Of a DNA stretch of 64,000 nucleotides, positions 25,261 through 34,234 are shown piece after piece (position 1 is the first letter of the stretch; each line of letters starts with the position of its first letter). The DNA lies in NCBI GenBank assembly GCA_028820655.1, contig JAPPIK010000055.1, positions 1 to 64,000 of the forward strand. The letters run 5' to 3'. The position numbers and the translations under genes were made by a program. Under the pieces are notes generated by a model. That model ran no database searches, was not told the origin of the DNA, and saw only the letters and a list, made by a program, of their open reading frames with translations. This DNA comes from Candidatus Poribacteria bacterium. GTDB lineage: Bacteria > Poribacteria > WGA-4E > JAJDTR01.

Positions 25261-26345
25261 ACTGCCTTTATCTCGTAGTCAATCAATTCGGCGATGCCGT
25301 TTGGGGTTTCGATTTTCACCGGACCGACCCCCGGGGCGAGCCACATCGTTTGCAATCCTAATCTCGGCATTAAATTCGCCAACAGGTCGGCTAACTCGTC
25401 GCGAAAGGTCAACTCGAAAGCCGCGAGTTCCGCACGCCCGGGTTGGCCCAAAGCTGCAAAAGGGCCAACGTCTACAAACTGTAAAGTTTTAATCGAAATT
25501 TGCCCCGCTTCATATTGAATTTTGAGGCAATTCTCAAATGTGCCGGTAGACGTTGCGACCAATTCGGGGGCGTTGCCGGTCGTTGCGACAATCGTAGTGT
25601 CGACGTAGAATTCCCACAGATAATGTGCATCGGATTTTGATCGCAATCTTAATTCGAGTGCCGTGTAGGACTGGTTTGCCATAAGCGGAAACCGGAGGGG
25701 CGTTAATTCGCTCTGCGAAGCGACATGCGGGGCTGTCTTAAATAGCATGGTCAATATCCCGGGCGGATTGAATACACGTGAGCCCTTATCGATGAGACAC
25801 ACGTGACCATTGAGATCGAATCTGCAAGAGAGCCCGAAATTCCATTCCGGAGTTTCACCTCCGCTATCGAGAACTATTTTCCTAATAGCGTCATTGAATT
25901 CGGTGACTTTAATCGGGCGGACAAGCCGATCGGCATACGTAAAATACTCGGCGGGCCCGACCGAGTCAAAAAGGTCGTGATAGTCGTGTTCGATCGGCCG
26001 GAGCCATCGCGGGATGTTTTCTTCAATCGCGCGATGACGGGCTTTTTTCACTTGCGAATAGCTGAAAGAATGATAGCGATCGGCATCAAACACCTCTGAT
26101 TCGGTAACTTGACGCGACCATTCGGAACCGTCGGGATTGCGGTAAGTCCAACGGTTGCCGAGAGCTATGGGAAAGTAAGGCGACGATGTCGGGGCTGGCG
26201 CAACATCAGGGTTTTCGGCGAAGGGGGTATTGATGGTTTCCTCTCCGCCGCACCCGGACATCAATAGGATGGAACAGAAAATAGCAACCCCGTTAACCCT
26301 GTTCTTTAGAAGGAATTGCCTTGTGAATAACCGATGTATGGACAT
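25251..26345 (-). CDS. Lipoprotein of unknown function, GNRW family (paralogue 1)
   Basis: 364 residues. Signal sequence ending in the lipobox LLMSGC. The mature protein opens with a Pro-rich linker and then YFPIALGNRWTYRNPDGSEWSRQV. It ends with GLQTMWLAPGVGPVKIETPNGIAELIDYEIK. Both segments are shared with the next gene upstream, about 35 per cent or more by eye. The fold is probably a beta-rich extracellular domain; the LAPGVGPVKIE end occurs in many uncharacterised lipoproteins. The ATG at 26345 follows AGGAGG eight bases upstream. The function is unknown. Confidence 0.78.
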   Translation of the reverse strand: MSIHRLFTRQFLLKNRVNGVAIFCSILLMSGCGGEETINTPFAENPDVAPAPTSSPYFPIALGNRWTYRNPDGSEWSRQVTESEVFDADRYHSFSYSQVKKARHRAIEENIPRWLRPIEHDYHDLFDSVGPAEYFTYADRLVRPIKVTEFNDAIRKIVLDSGGETPEWNFGLSCRFDLNGHVCLIDKGSRVFNPPGILTMLFKTAPHVASQSELTPLRFPLMANQSYTALELRLRSKSDAHYLWEFYVDTTIVATTGNAPELVATSTGTFENCLKIQYEAGQISIKTLQFVDVGPFAALGQPGRAELAAFELTFRDELADLLANLMPRLGLQTMWLAPGVGPVKIETPNGIAELIDYEIKAVDL

Positions 26346-26464
26346 ATTTGCCTCCTGACACCAATCTCCAATATAATTTTCCAAGAGTTCACATAATCTT
26401 TCCATTTTGTTGAGTCACGTGCAAACTATATTCCCTTACTGACCACTAATCACTGACTACCAGC

Positions 26465-26500
26465 CATCAAGCGAGTGATTAGCGCGTGCAATAGAGATCC
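26465..26500 (-). repeat. Dispersed intergenic repeat, copy in minus orientation
   Basis: On the minus strand GGATCTCTATTGCACGCG and then CTAATCACTCGCTTGATG. It lies seven bases past the stop of the GNRW paralogue 2 gene, nearly the same place as the copy after paralogue 1, so gene and repeat may have been duplicated together. Short CACTGAC-like runs flank it. Confidence 0.65.
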
Positions 26501-26506
26501 GCGGCT

Positions 26507-27529
26507 TTATTTAATTTCGTAGTCAATCAATTCGGCGATGCCGTCGGCGCGTTCTATTTTGACCGGTCCAACTCCCGGCGCTAACCATACGGTTTCTAAT
26601 CCCAACTCCAGAATTACAGACTTCATCAGATCTACCAATTCCTTGTGAATTTCCGATTCCAGAAGTCTGACGAAACCCTTGCTAACTCCAACCGGAAGAG
26701 GCAGTGGAACCAGATGCTGAAATTCCGTAGTTTTAACTGACTGTAGATCCCCTCGGTATTGAATTCTCAGGCAGTTCTCAAATGTGCCAGCCCGCGTTTC
26801 AACTGGTTCCGGGTGTCCTACGCTTGCTGAAATCACCCCGCTCGCTTCAAAGGAGTGAAAAGAGGTAAGGGTTTCGCGACTCCCGTTCAGTTTCATATTC
26901 AGGACTTTGTATGTCTGGCCTGAAACAAGCGGGAAACGAAGCAATACGAAATCGCCGTGCCTAACCACACGTGTGCGGTAATGCTTCAAGTAAACGAAGG
27001 CACCTTCCGCCTTGGACGATTGCCAAACACCACCATCAAACGTGTGACTTAAATGCCAGTCCGGATCGTCCCCGCCACTACGGAGGATCGTCCGCCACAC
27101 TGCATCGTTAATACTGTTGTTGTTGGCCGAGAGCTCAAGCCGATAGGGAGTTGTGGCATACACCGGCGATTCGAGAAAATCGGAACGCGAATCTTCAATC
27201 GGAGGGTCGTAGTGAATGACATGGAATGTGAGATATGAACCAATCTGCTTGCCGGCAACTTCACGCGCCCACTCGGAGCCGTCAGGATTGCGGTAAACCC
27301 AGCGGTTACCAACCGTTATCGGGTAGTAATCGGGAAACATGATTTCGGACTGTACGGCTTCTTTTGCCTCAACCATGGGGTTGTTGACGGGTGCCTCGGA
27401 CCCACATCCACACAATAATAATACCAGAAAGACACAAAGGACAGTGACAATGAACGCGCAGCGAGTGGTCAATAGACACGTATGTCCTTTTCGAGGATAT
27501 TTGAATCTTAAGAGACGACCTCCGGACAT
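26507..27529 (-). CDS. Lipoprotein of unknown function, GNRW family (paralogue 2)
   Basis: 340 residues. Long basic start, then a strongly hydrophobic stretch ending in LLLCGC. Shares with paralogue 1 the YPITVGNRWVYRNPDGSEWAREV start, ETRAGTFENCLRIQYRG in the middle and ETVWLAPGVGPVKIERADGIAELIDYEIK at the end. The middle of the two proteins has diverged. The ATG at 27529 sits behind AGGAGGTGAAA. Tandem duplication is the simplest origin. Function unknown; the location in a group of exported proteins suggests a surface role. Confidence 0.78.
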   Translation of the reverse strand: MSGGRLLRFKYPRKGHTCLLTTRCAFIVTVLCVFLVLLLCGCGSEAPVNNPMVEAKEAVQSEIMFPDYYPITVGNRWVYRNPDGSEWAREVAGKQIGSYLTFHVIHYDPPIEDSRSDFLESPVYATTPYRLELSANNNSINDAVWRTILRSGGDDPDWHLSHTFDGGVWQSSKAEGAFVYLKHYRTRVVRHGDFVLLRFPLVSGQTYKVLNMKLNGSRETLTSFHSFEASGVISASVGHPEPVETRAGTFENCLRIQYRGDLQSVKTTEFQHLVPLPLPVGVSKGFVRLLESEIHKELVDLMKSVILELGLETVWLAPGVGPVKIERADGIAELIDYEIK

Positions 27530-27669
27530 TTTCACCTCCTAAAACTGTGAAAAGTAGAGAACGAGAGTGATGTCTTGGATTCTCCATTCTCTACTATTCA
27601 CTTGGGAACCATCGCCAGCGGGTGAGATAATCCTCTATATGAAATCAAAGTTCGATTTCGGCGGTTAAT

Positions 27670-28026
27670 TTAATTATCATCTTCAGCATCTTGAACTTGA
27701 AAGACTTCGTCTTCATCATATCCGTGTACGACGGAAAGTGCTTCGCCAGGTGCATCGAAGTCACCGGAAGAATGGGCGGATACCACAACAAATTGATTTC
27801 CAAATCCAGAATCCTCTTCTTGGTGATCAAGACCAACAGTCGTCTCTGCCCGTACGAATCCATTGTGGAGCCCGTGGCTCCCGGCCATCGCGTTAGCATA
27901 ATTGGTTCCATTGCCTGACTCGCCGGTTTTCCAGCAACTTGCCGTGGCACCCCAGCCGTACACTATACTTACTGCCATTACAAGGGCAAAAATACCCGCG
28001 ATTGCCAAAACAAAAAACCCTTTCAT
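27670..28026 (-). CDS. Small secreted protein of unknown function
   Basis: 118 residues. A signal peptide covers residues 1-24 (MKGFFVLAIAGIFALVMAVS), then a Gly-, Asn- and His-rich segment without hydrophobic core, and a strongly acidic end (DEDEVFQVQDAEDDN). The ATG at 28026 has GAAAGGAG eight bases upstream, which decides against an overlapping open frame at 27645-27950. No family is recognised. Asp/Glu and His content would suit metal or calcium binding, but that is a guess. Confidence 0.65.
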   Translation of the reverse strand: MKGFFVLAIAGIFALVMAVSIVYGWGATASCWKTGESGNGTNYANAMAGSHGLHNGFVRAETTVGLDHQEEDSGFGNQFVVVSAHSSGDFDAPGEALSVVHGYDEDEVFQVQDAEDDN

Positions 28027-28065
28027 GATATTGTCTCCTTTCGATTATCCATTAGTTATAAATTG

Positions 28066-28842
28066 CTAATCATCATCGGTGAGAAAGGTGTAAGGGTCGT
28101 ATCCCGCATCGTCATACGCGACAAATTTGGTGCCGGGGTACATGGTTTCCCAATCCCCCGTCACAAAATCTTCCGTAGTGAAGTTGAAGTCTCGCGCATG
28201 CGTCCCCATCGAAGTGGCGATGTACCTATATGGAGTCGGATTCCCTCGCTCGTCATGAGTCTCGCCGTATCCCCATTTGACGTACACCACATCGGGATAA
28301 AGAGGGTAGACTTTGCCGTCATTGTCTCTGAAGGCGCCGTTAATGAATCCGCGTTCCCCCTGATTCCAGAGTTTTATCAACACACGGTAGATTGACTCGT
28401 GCTCGGGCATGTCCCCCTTTTGATATCCGGGGAGAGTTAACCAGACGGGTGTTAAATCCGATGGGAACCCTCCCGGGACTGGCGGGAAATCGCGTTTTTC
28501 CTCGGCGATATCGTCCTCAAGTCCCAAAAGGTATGATTCAAATTCCGCATCGTTGAACTCGGCGTCGTGACTTGACAACTCCGAGTTGAAGGATTCAGAA
28601 CGCTCCTCAGGCCTGTCTTGTACCTGCGCGCTTTCGGACCCGCTAGGTGCGTAGACGAGACTTGTAGGCTGCATAGCACGCTTGAGCATTTCGGCGCGCT
28701 CCGGATTAGGCTCCGGCAGGAGGTAAACCGTCTTGGGTTCGACAGTCTGGTTTGCCCGAATCATCAGGACTGTGCCGATAGAAACGCAAACCGCAGCAAC
28801 CAAAGCGATGATGCATAAGCGGCGTTTCTTGACCAAAGACAT
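28066..28842 (-). CDS. Membrane-anchored exported protein of unknown function
   Basis: 258 residues. Basic start MSLVKKRR, one hydrophobic helix (9-27) that may be an uncleaved anchor, an acidic linker (about 60-115), then a globular part with WLTLPGYQKGDMPEHESIYRVLIKLWNQG and YPLYPDVVYVKWGYGETHDERGNPTPYRYIATSMGTHARDF. I do not recognise the fold. It is the first gene after the sigma-54 type promoter at 28977-28992 and so probably heads the exported cluster. AAAGGATAGGG precedes the ATG. Confidence 0.72.
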   Translation of the reverse strand: MSLVKKRRLCIIALVAAVCVSIGTVLMIRANQTVEPKTVYLLPEPNPERAEMLKRAMQPTSLVYAPSGSESAQVQDRPEERSESFNSELSSHDAEFNDAEFESYLLGLEDDIAEEKRDFPPVPGGFPSDLTPVWLTLPGYQKGDMPEHESIYRVLIKLWNQGERGFINGAFRDNDGKVYPLYPDVVYVKWGYGETHDERGNPTPYRYIATSMGTHARDFNFTTEDFVTGDWETMYPGTKFVAYDDAGYDPYTFLTDDD

Positions 28843-29310
28843 GTTTCCCTATCCTTTCATCACAATGATACAGGTTACAGGTTAAATCGCGGAGAAAGCT
28901 GAATGCTACTCTCGGTTGCGATAACCATTCCCATGTTGCGGAATGGCTATCGACTCACGTTTCACTGATGTTATGGTGCATTAACCGTGCCAAAAACAAA
29001 TGATGGGAACCAATTGGCGCCGGTGAAGGCATTGAATCTAGGTGTAGCGGGGGTTCAGGGGTTTATATTTTCTTGGAAGGAGAAGAGGAAGTGCGATACT
29101 GCAAGATAGAAAGGGTGAGACAATTATTAACACAATTCGGGAGAAATTGGCTTAGAAGGTAGGTGAAGCCTTACCGGATACGGGTTTGCCGCGATAGAGA
29201 CAGAAGTTTACGATAGCGACATTTGTCGCACGCCTTTGAAGCTTTGAGGTGCAGTAGAGAAACAAGCACTCAAGACAGACGGGTTAAAATAGGCACGTAC
29301 TCTTAGCCTC
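28843..29310. other. Regulatory spacer between sigma-54 activator gene and exported cluster
   Basis: 468 bases without a gene. It contains the -24/-12 promoter at 28977-28992. Upstream of that, up to 29310, is room for activator binding sites; a palindromic CCAATTGG (near 29008) and GCGACA-TT-TGTCGC at 29216-29229 are the only symmetrical sequences I see. Confidence 0.5.
28977..28992 (-). promoter_or_regulatory. Sigma-54 (-24/-12) promoter
   Basis: Minus strand TGGCACG, four bases, ATGCA. It keeps the -24 GG and -12 GC at exactly the required distance and matches the consensus TGGCACG-N4-TTGCW in all but one base. It would start transcription near 28965, giving a leader of about 120 bases to the ATG at 28842. 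A gene for a sigma-54 activator lies 330 bases upstream. Confidence 0.7.
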
Positions 29311-30849
29311 TCACGTATCGTCAGTTGTTTTTCGGGCGCGGTGCAATCGCTTGTGCAACGCTTGTCTTGACATGCCCAAGATTCGAGCCGCAATCGTCTG
29401 ATTGCCATCGGCGCGCTCGAGGGCTTCGGCAATCACATGGTCTTGAATTTCTTTCAGCGCCGGGAGCTCCTGCAGCAAAGACAGGGTATCCGAAAACGTA
29501 ACCGCGCCAACTTTAAGCGCACCATCTCTGGCGAAAACAGAAGTGTGCTCGTCAATTTTCCGGCGGAAGGCTTCGGTGGAGAGTACGCCGCCTTCGTGCC
29601 TGCTAACGGCATCATTCACCATCCCCTCAAGCTCCCTGATGTTTCCGGGGAAGTGGTAGGTTGAAAGCAACGTAACGAGTTCCGGTGGAGGCGTAGGCGC
29701 TTTTTTGCTAAGCTCCGCAGCAGCTCGCTTGAGAAAATGGGATAGGAGCAAAGGAATGTCCCCCACCCGCTCACGCAGCGGCGGCAGGTGAATATGATGG
29801 ATTGCGAGGCGATAGTAGAGGTCGCTGCGAAAATTCTCGCTTCCCGTGAGCGATTCAATCGTTTGGTTGGTTGCCGCAACGATCCTTACGTCGCCTATAA
29901 TGGGTGTGTCCTCACCCAGATGACGGTATTCTCCCTCCTGCAAAAAGCGTAGGAGTTTCGTTTGCGATTCGGTACGGAGTTCACCAATCTCATCAAGGAA
30001 TAGCGTGCCGCCCGACGCTCGTTCAATCAAACCCCTGCGAGCCGAATCGGCGCCGGTGTATGCACCCTTTTCGTGACCGAAAAGGGTGTCCGAAAACAGC
30101 ATGTCATCGAGTCCGGCGATATTGACCGTGACAAATTCCCCATGTCTCCCGCTCAGTTGGTGGAGGACCGCCGCAATCTTCTCCTTGCCTACCCCCGTCT
30201 CTCCGGTAATCAACACGGGATTCCCGCTCCCTGCGATGGACTCGACTTGACGAAAAATCGAGTACATCGCCGGGTTTTGAGTGATAATGTCGGAAAACAC
30301 TTCGGGATTTTGGGGTCTATTGGAACGCAGACGCTCTTTGAGTCGAAGGTTTTCTGAGCGCAACTCGCCGAATTCCCCCGAGTGGCGGGTGGTGTCGCGC
30401 CAATCAAATCGAGCCATCGTTGGGTTCCCGTTTTCATCGGGGACGGTTGTGGCATTCAGGCTTACGTGCATTTTGCCTCCATCCCTTTTCCGCAGCGTCT
30501 GTTCGGCGTCGTGGATCTCGCCGGTTTCTGTAAGAACACGAAACTGTTCCTTGGCATCCTCGATCCGGTCTTGATGATAGAACTTAAAGATAGGATGTCC
30601 AACGATCTCTGCTCTACCGTAACCCAATTTGTTAATCATAGCCCTATTGCACCTGAGCACTTTTTCCGTCTCCATATCGACCGATACAACCATATCGTGG
30701 GAATGGAAGTAAATTTCGAAATGCTCAGTCACCGACTCGTCGTTTTCGAGCAACAGTTCCTGCAATTCGGCTTTGTCCCGCTCTAGTTCCACGACGCGCC
30801 GCTGCAATTCACTCATGCGTTGCGCTTGGGATTCATGCTCGTCTCTCAT
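29311..30849 (-). CDS. Sigma-54 dependent transcriptional activator with PAS sensor domain
   Basis: 512 residues. Coiled coil (1-45), one PAS domain (about 45-160, ending in the [12 protein letters not shown] strand), and AAA+ domain with Walker A GETGVGKE (216-223). The sigma-54 contact loop is GAYTGA (262-267, usual form GAFTGA; Tyr is tolerated in known activators), and Walker B is [11 protein letters not shown] (280-290). A Fis-type helix-turn-helix ([20 protein letters not shown]) closes the protein. There is no receiver domain, so the PAS domain is the likely sensor. I use the ATG at 30849; a TTG 15 bases upstream is possible. The exported-protein cluster downstream carries a matching promoter and is the likely target. 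Confidence 0.93.
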   Translation of the reverse strand: MRDEHESQAQRMSELQRRVVELERDKAELQELLLENDESVTEHFEIYFHSHDMVVSVDMETEKVLRCNRAMINKLGYGRAEIVGHPIFKFYHQDRIEDAKEQFRVLTETGEIHDAEQTLRKRDGGKMHVSLNATTVPDENGNPTMARFDWRDTTRHSGEFGELRSENLRLKERLRSNRPQNPEVFSDIITQNPAMYSIFRQVESIAGSGNPVLITGETGVGKEKIAAVLHQLSGRHGEFVTVNIAGLDDMLFSDTLFGHEKGAYTGADSARRGLIERASGGTLFLDEIGELRTESQTKLLRFLQEGEYRHLGEDTPIIGDVRIVAATNQTIESLTGSENFRSDLYYRLAIHHIHLPPLRERVGDIPLLLSHFLKRAAAELSKKAPTPPPELVTLLSTYHFPGNIRELEGMVNDAVSRHEGGVLSTEAFRRKIDEHTSVFARDGALKVGAVTFSDTLSLLQELPALKEIQDHVIAEALERADGNQTIAARILGMSRQALHKRLHRARKTTDDT

Positions 30850-30927
30850 TTTTACATCGCCCAAGGTTTTCCGCCGTCTTTGGATGCGGTTTTCTGTAGA
30901 CCAAGTTTTTCGTCAAAAACTGCCGCA

Positions 30928-30956
30928 AAATTAGCATAATTGCTCGAAAAAGTCAA
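30928..30956 (-). promoter_or_regulatory. Sigma-70 type promoter of the activator gene
   Basis: On the minus strand TTGACT (30951-30956), 17 bases, TAATTT (30928-30933). Just downstream a seven-base inverted repeat AGTTTTT/AAAAACT (30904-30921) lies in the leader and might be an operator. The remaining spacer to 31181 shows no gene. Confidence 0.45.
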
Positions 30957-31181
30957 TCAATAGGAGCAAGAACACCGGGGGAGAACGCATCTCTTGTCGC
31001 GTGCGATTGGAGATTCATGAAATCACCAATCTCTCTTTTCCTCTCCCGTCCGGTTTTCAATCTTTCTGGCTTCATTTATCAAGTATTCCACTTTTACCCC
31101 TGTGTGCACGTCTGGTCAAGAGTGAGAAAGAGACCACCTGTGCGACGAAGACCCGGAAGCCTTTTCAGGCTAAATCGACAG

Positions 31182-31210
31182 TTGACTCTACCGGTCATCT
31201 ATAGTATAAT
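31182..31210 (+). promoter_or_regulatory. Strong sigma-70 type promoter
   Basis: TTGACT (31182-31187), 17 bases, TATAAT (31205-31210): a near-perfect housekeeping promoter. It starts transcription about 45 bases before the glycosyltransferase ATG and probably serves surE and the DUF368 gene too. Confidence 0.75.
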
Positions 31211-31262
31211 TAGCGTGGCGGTTTAGACTGCGATTGAGACTGATACGATCACGAGACGGAAA

Positions 31263-31928
31263 ATGAAAACCTGCCTTTTGCTGCCAGCCTACAACGTATC
31301 CCGCACCCTAAAACGTGTCATTCGGGAAGCCAATCTATTAATCGGAGACATCATTGTCGTCGATGACGGTTCACGCGATAAAACTTCCCAAATTGCACTC
31401 GCTTGCGGAGCGGTAGTCCTGAAGCATCCTCAAAATTGCGGCAAGGGCATGGCGTTACGCACCGGATTTGACTATGCGATTCGGGCCGGGTACCAACTTA
31501 TCTTCACCATGGACAGCGATGGACAGCATAATCCTCGCGATCTGCCGCGCTTCTTGGATCGCTTTCGCCAGACAAAACCCGATATTCTGATAGGCGGGCG
31601 CATTGAAAACAGATCTTCAATGCCGCTCCATCGTCAATTAAACAACAAGCTAATTTCTACGGTAGGTTCGGCGCTATGCGGACAGCACGTACCCGATTTT
31701 CAATCGGGCTATCGGTTGATAAAAGCCGATGTCCTGAAAGCCGTTTCACTAAATACGGAGCGATACGAGACCGAGTCGGAATTGCTAATCAAAGCCGGCC
31801 GTCTCGGATATCGGATTGAGAGTATTCCGATTCGGGCAGTCTATGGGGACGAAATCAGTAATATCAAACCGTTTCGTGAAATGCGCTTGTTCACCAAATT
31901 ACTCATTGCCAGTTTTCGCCACAGTTAA
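31263..31928 (+). CDS. Family 2 glycosyltransferase (dolichyl-phosphate mannose synthase-like)
   Basis: 221 residues with no transmembrane segments. GT-A fold marks are LLPAYNVSRTLKRVI at the start, VVDDGSRDKT near residues 36-45, KGMALRTGF and the metal-binding MDSDGQH near residue 86. The short form resembles DPM1-like enzymes that transfer a sugar from a nucleotide donor to a polyprenyl phosphate. The DUF368 polyprenyl-phosphate transporter two genes on makes that acceptor plausible. The sugar is unknown. It follows a strong promoter. Confidence 0.87.
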   Translation: MKTCLLLPAYNVSRTLKRVIREANLLIGDIIVVDDGSRDKTSQIALACGAVVLKHPQNCGKGMALRTGFDYAIRAGYQLIFTMDSDGQHNPRDLPRFLDRFRQTKPDILIGGRIENRSSMPLHRQLNNKLISTVGSALCGQHVPDFQSGYRLIKADVLKAVSLNTERYETESELLIKAGRLGYRIESIPIRAVYGDEISNIKPFREMRLFTKLLIASFRHS

Positions 31929-32020
31929 CAGGATTAGATGTAGAGATTCACGCCTTCCTTCGCACCGGGACTTTGACGAAAGCAAAATCTATGTAAATCA
32001 CCTGTGCGATCACGACTTAG

Positions 32021-32761
32021 ATGATTCTTGTAACGAATGACGACGGTATCGAATCTCCCGGATTGACCGCTTTGGCGCGGGCGCTGGAGAGCATTGATAA
32101 AGTATATGTCGTAGCCCCCGATCGCGAACGCAGCGCAATCGGGATGGCAATTACGCTCGACAAACCTCTCAGAGCCGCGCAGGTTGACGGTCGTGCTTGG
32201 GCGATTGACGGCACCCCGGTTGATTGTGTAGACCTCGCAGTGAGTGCATTGCTTCCCAAATCCCCGAGGCTGCTGGTTTCTGGCGTTAATCACGGACAAA
32301 ACTTGGGCCAAGACATCCATTTTTCCGGCACGGTTGCTGCAGCGAAAAAAGGCACCTTCTTGGGAATCCCTTCAATGGCGGTATCGTTAATCTCCGGACC
32401 GCCTTACCATTACGAGACTGCGACCTCCGTTGCTTGTCGGCTCGCGAGGCTTATCCTGGCTAAAGGTTTAACGACGGGGATTCTACTGAATGTCAACGTG
32501 CCAAATTGCCCCGCTTCCATGATAGAAGGCTATGAAGCCGCACGCCAAGATTTGGGGACATACAGCGCAACCGCAATTAAACGCGAGGACCGTTTGGGAA
32601 AACCCTACTATTGGATCGGCGGAGATCGCGCTCAAGTGGATGAACGTGACGACTCGGATCTTAACATCGTCAAGAGGAGGTGTGTGTCGGTTACCCCCGT
32701 CCAGCTTGACTTCACCGCGCACCATGAAATCGAGCCCCTGAAACAGTGGCTGGAAGACTAA
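32021..32761 (+). CDS. surE: 5'/3'-nucleotidase SurE
   Basis: 246 residues. It dephosphorylates nucleoside monophosphates and short polyphosphates with a divalent metal. The opening ILVTNDDGIESPG gives the metal-binding Asp pair at 7-8, VAPDRERSAIG and the SGVNHGQNLGQDIHFSGTVAAA block are conserved. Length is normal. It is read with the upstream glycosyltransferase and downstream DUF368 gene, although the 92-base gap leaves room for a separate start. Confidence 0.94.
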   Translation: MILVTNDDGIESPGLTALARALESIDKVYVVAPDRERSAIGMAITLDKPLRAAQVDGRAWAIDGTPVDCVDLAVSALLPKSPRLLVSGVNHGQNLGQDIHFSGTVAAAKKGTFLGIPSMAVSLISGPPYHYETATSVACRLARLILAKGLTTGILLNVNVPNCPASMIEGYEAARQDLGTYSATAIKREDRLGKPYYWIGGDRAQVDERDDSDLNIVKRRCVSVTPVQLDFTAHHEIEPLKQWLED

Positions 32762-32788
32762 AAGTTGGAAGAGGGATAGAGGTGGACA

Positions 32789-33787
32789 TTGAGCTACCTG
32801 ATTCTAATCGTTAAGGGTTTTTTGATTGGGCTTGCCAACATAATCCCCGGCGTTAGCGGAGGTACATTCGCTCTCATTCTGGGAATTTATGAACGGTTGA
32901 TTAGGGCATTGCACAACATAGGCGTGACCACTGTACGAAGATTGTTGGCTGCCGTAACGTTGAAGAGGGCGGCGGTATCTGATGCGATGTTGGAGTTGCG
33001 TCGGATTGACTTTGGATTTCTAGCGCTTCTGGGAATCGGGGCTGCCATTGCCGTTGTTTGCACCTCAAAACTGATGATTTATCTGCTCAATGAACAACAC
33101 GATCCGACTTACGGTTTTTTCTCCGGGCTGATACTGGCTTCGATCGCCATTCCCGCGAAGTTGGTCAAGGGATTCGGTTGGAAAGAATTGCTGGCTCTCA
33201 TAGCCGCTGTTACCCTTACCATCGGATTCTCAATGAGCGCGGGCGAAAAACACCTCGAGAAGAAAAAACAGAAACAAAGTCTTGAAGCCACAGAATCTTC
33301 GGAACCTGCTTCAACCAAAGCGACAGCAATCGGCAGATTCTCGGTCGGCAAGCTAATACATCTGTTTCTCAGCGGTGCGTTCGCCACGTCGGCTATGATT
33401 CTTCCCGGAATTAGCGGTGCATTCGTATTGCTGCTTTTCGGCTCCTATTTTGACATCCTCACAGCCATAACCAATCGAGATATTCTTGTATTGTTGATTT
33501 TTGCTGCGGGATGCGGCATTGGATTATTGACGTTTACGCGTTTGCTAGATTTCGTTTTCGAGCACTTCTACGACTTGACAATCTCGTTCCTAATAGGACT
33601 CATGGTCGGGTCGCTGTATGGACTCTGGCCTTTTCGCAACTATGAAATTATCGGAGGCGAACGCATTGACCTTGCCCATATCGCTCCCGAAGTGAACGCA
33701 AATCTGTTTATCACCGGTGCGGCATTTCTCGTTGGAGTATTATTGATCCTTTTGTTTTTCCGGTTCGAAAGAAGAGTCAGTGTTTAG
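32789..33787 (+). CDS. popT: DUF368 family undecaprenyl-phosphate translocase (PopT type)
   Basis: 332 residues, about eight to ten membrane helices. The DUF368 signatures GLANIIPGVSGGTFALILGIYERLI and, in the second half, SGAFATSAMILPGISGAFVLLLFGSY form the two inverted repeats of the family. A charged cytoplasmic-type linker (about 155-180, EKKKQKQ) separates them. Members return undecaprenyl phosphate across the membrane; that function comes from studies of homologues. The start is a TTG at 32789 behind AGAGGTGG. It follows surE by 27 bases. Confidence 0.87.
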   Translation: MSYLILIVKGFLIGLANIIPGVSGGTFALILGIYERLIRALHNIGVTTVRRLLAAVTLKRAAVSDAMLELRRIDFGFLALLGIGAAIAVVCTSKLMIYLLNEQHDPTYGFFSGLILASIAIPAKLVKGFGWKELLALIAAVTLTIGFSMSAGEKHLEKKKQKQSLEATESSEPASTKATAIGRFSVGKLIHLFLSGAFATSAMILPGISGAFVLLLFGSYFDILTAITNRDILVLLIFAAGCGIGLLTFTRLLDFVFEHFYDLTISFLIGLMVGSLYGLWPFRNYEIIGGERIDLAHIAPEVNANLFITGAAFLVGVLLILLFFRFERRVSV

Positions 33788-34234
33788 TGGCTAGTGGATT
33801 TCTATGGGAACGTTATAAGGATTTTCTATGGGAGTTCTATGGGATCTCTGTCGCGATCGCTATTCACTCGCTTGATCAGTCATTATTCATTCCCATGATC
33901 CTTCGTTATCCACCAGTTGATCCCTCGTGATTCGTTCGGTTGATCCTCCTTGGCACTCTCAATGGCTGGTGGGCAGAGGATCTCTATGGGATCTCTATCG
34001 CGGTCGCTATTCGCTCCCTTGATCACTCGCTGTCCACTCGCTTGATTCCACCCTACAAATGTGCTGCTGGATTTGTCAATCTAGCAGGAGCGGCTGGTAA
34101 GTTAGTGCCGTAGTTTTCGTTAAAATATGAGATCTATATCGAAAGTTGCTTAAGAAGGTTGAACCAACATCTCGGCATCGCTTCGTGATGTCCCACCTTA
34201 GGACTCACCTGAAGGACCGGCACACAGATAGGTC
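33788..34234. repeat. Repeat-rich spacer: two copies of the dispersed repeat and one palindrome
   Basis: Copies at 33841-33877 and 33988-34024 (GGGATCTCTRTCGCGR followed by TCGCTATTCRCTC) are in plus orientation, each preceded by TCTATG. The stretch between them contains more fragments of the same words (ACTCGCTTGATC, TTGATC). At 34064-34087 CTGCTGGATT-TGTC-AATCTAGCAG is a diverged copy of the palindrome at 21030 and 51323. There is no gene. Confidence 0.75.

Noticed and set aside
27645-27950. Open frame overlapping the small secreted protein on the minus strand
   Set aside because: The other frame (27670-28026) has a signal peptide and a strong AAGGAG site; this one has neither.
29216-29229. 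Terminator after the sigma-54 activator gene
   Set aside because: The GCGACA/TGTCGC palindrome has a two-base loop and no T run on the minus strand, so it is more likely a chance or binding site.
33951-33970. Sigma-54 like TGGCAC in the spacer before nadK
   Set aside because: The following GGC is one base too far from the -24 GG; spacing of GG and GC is strict.
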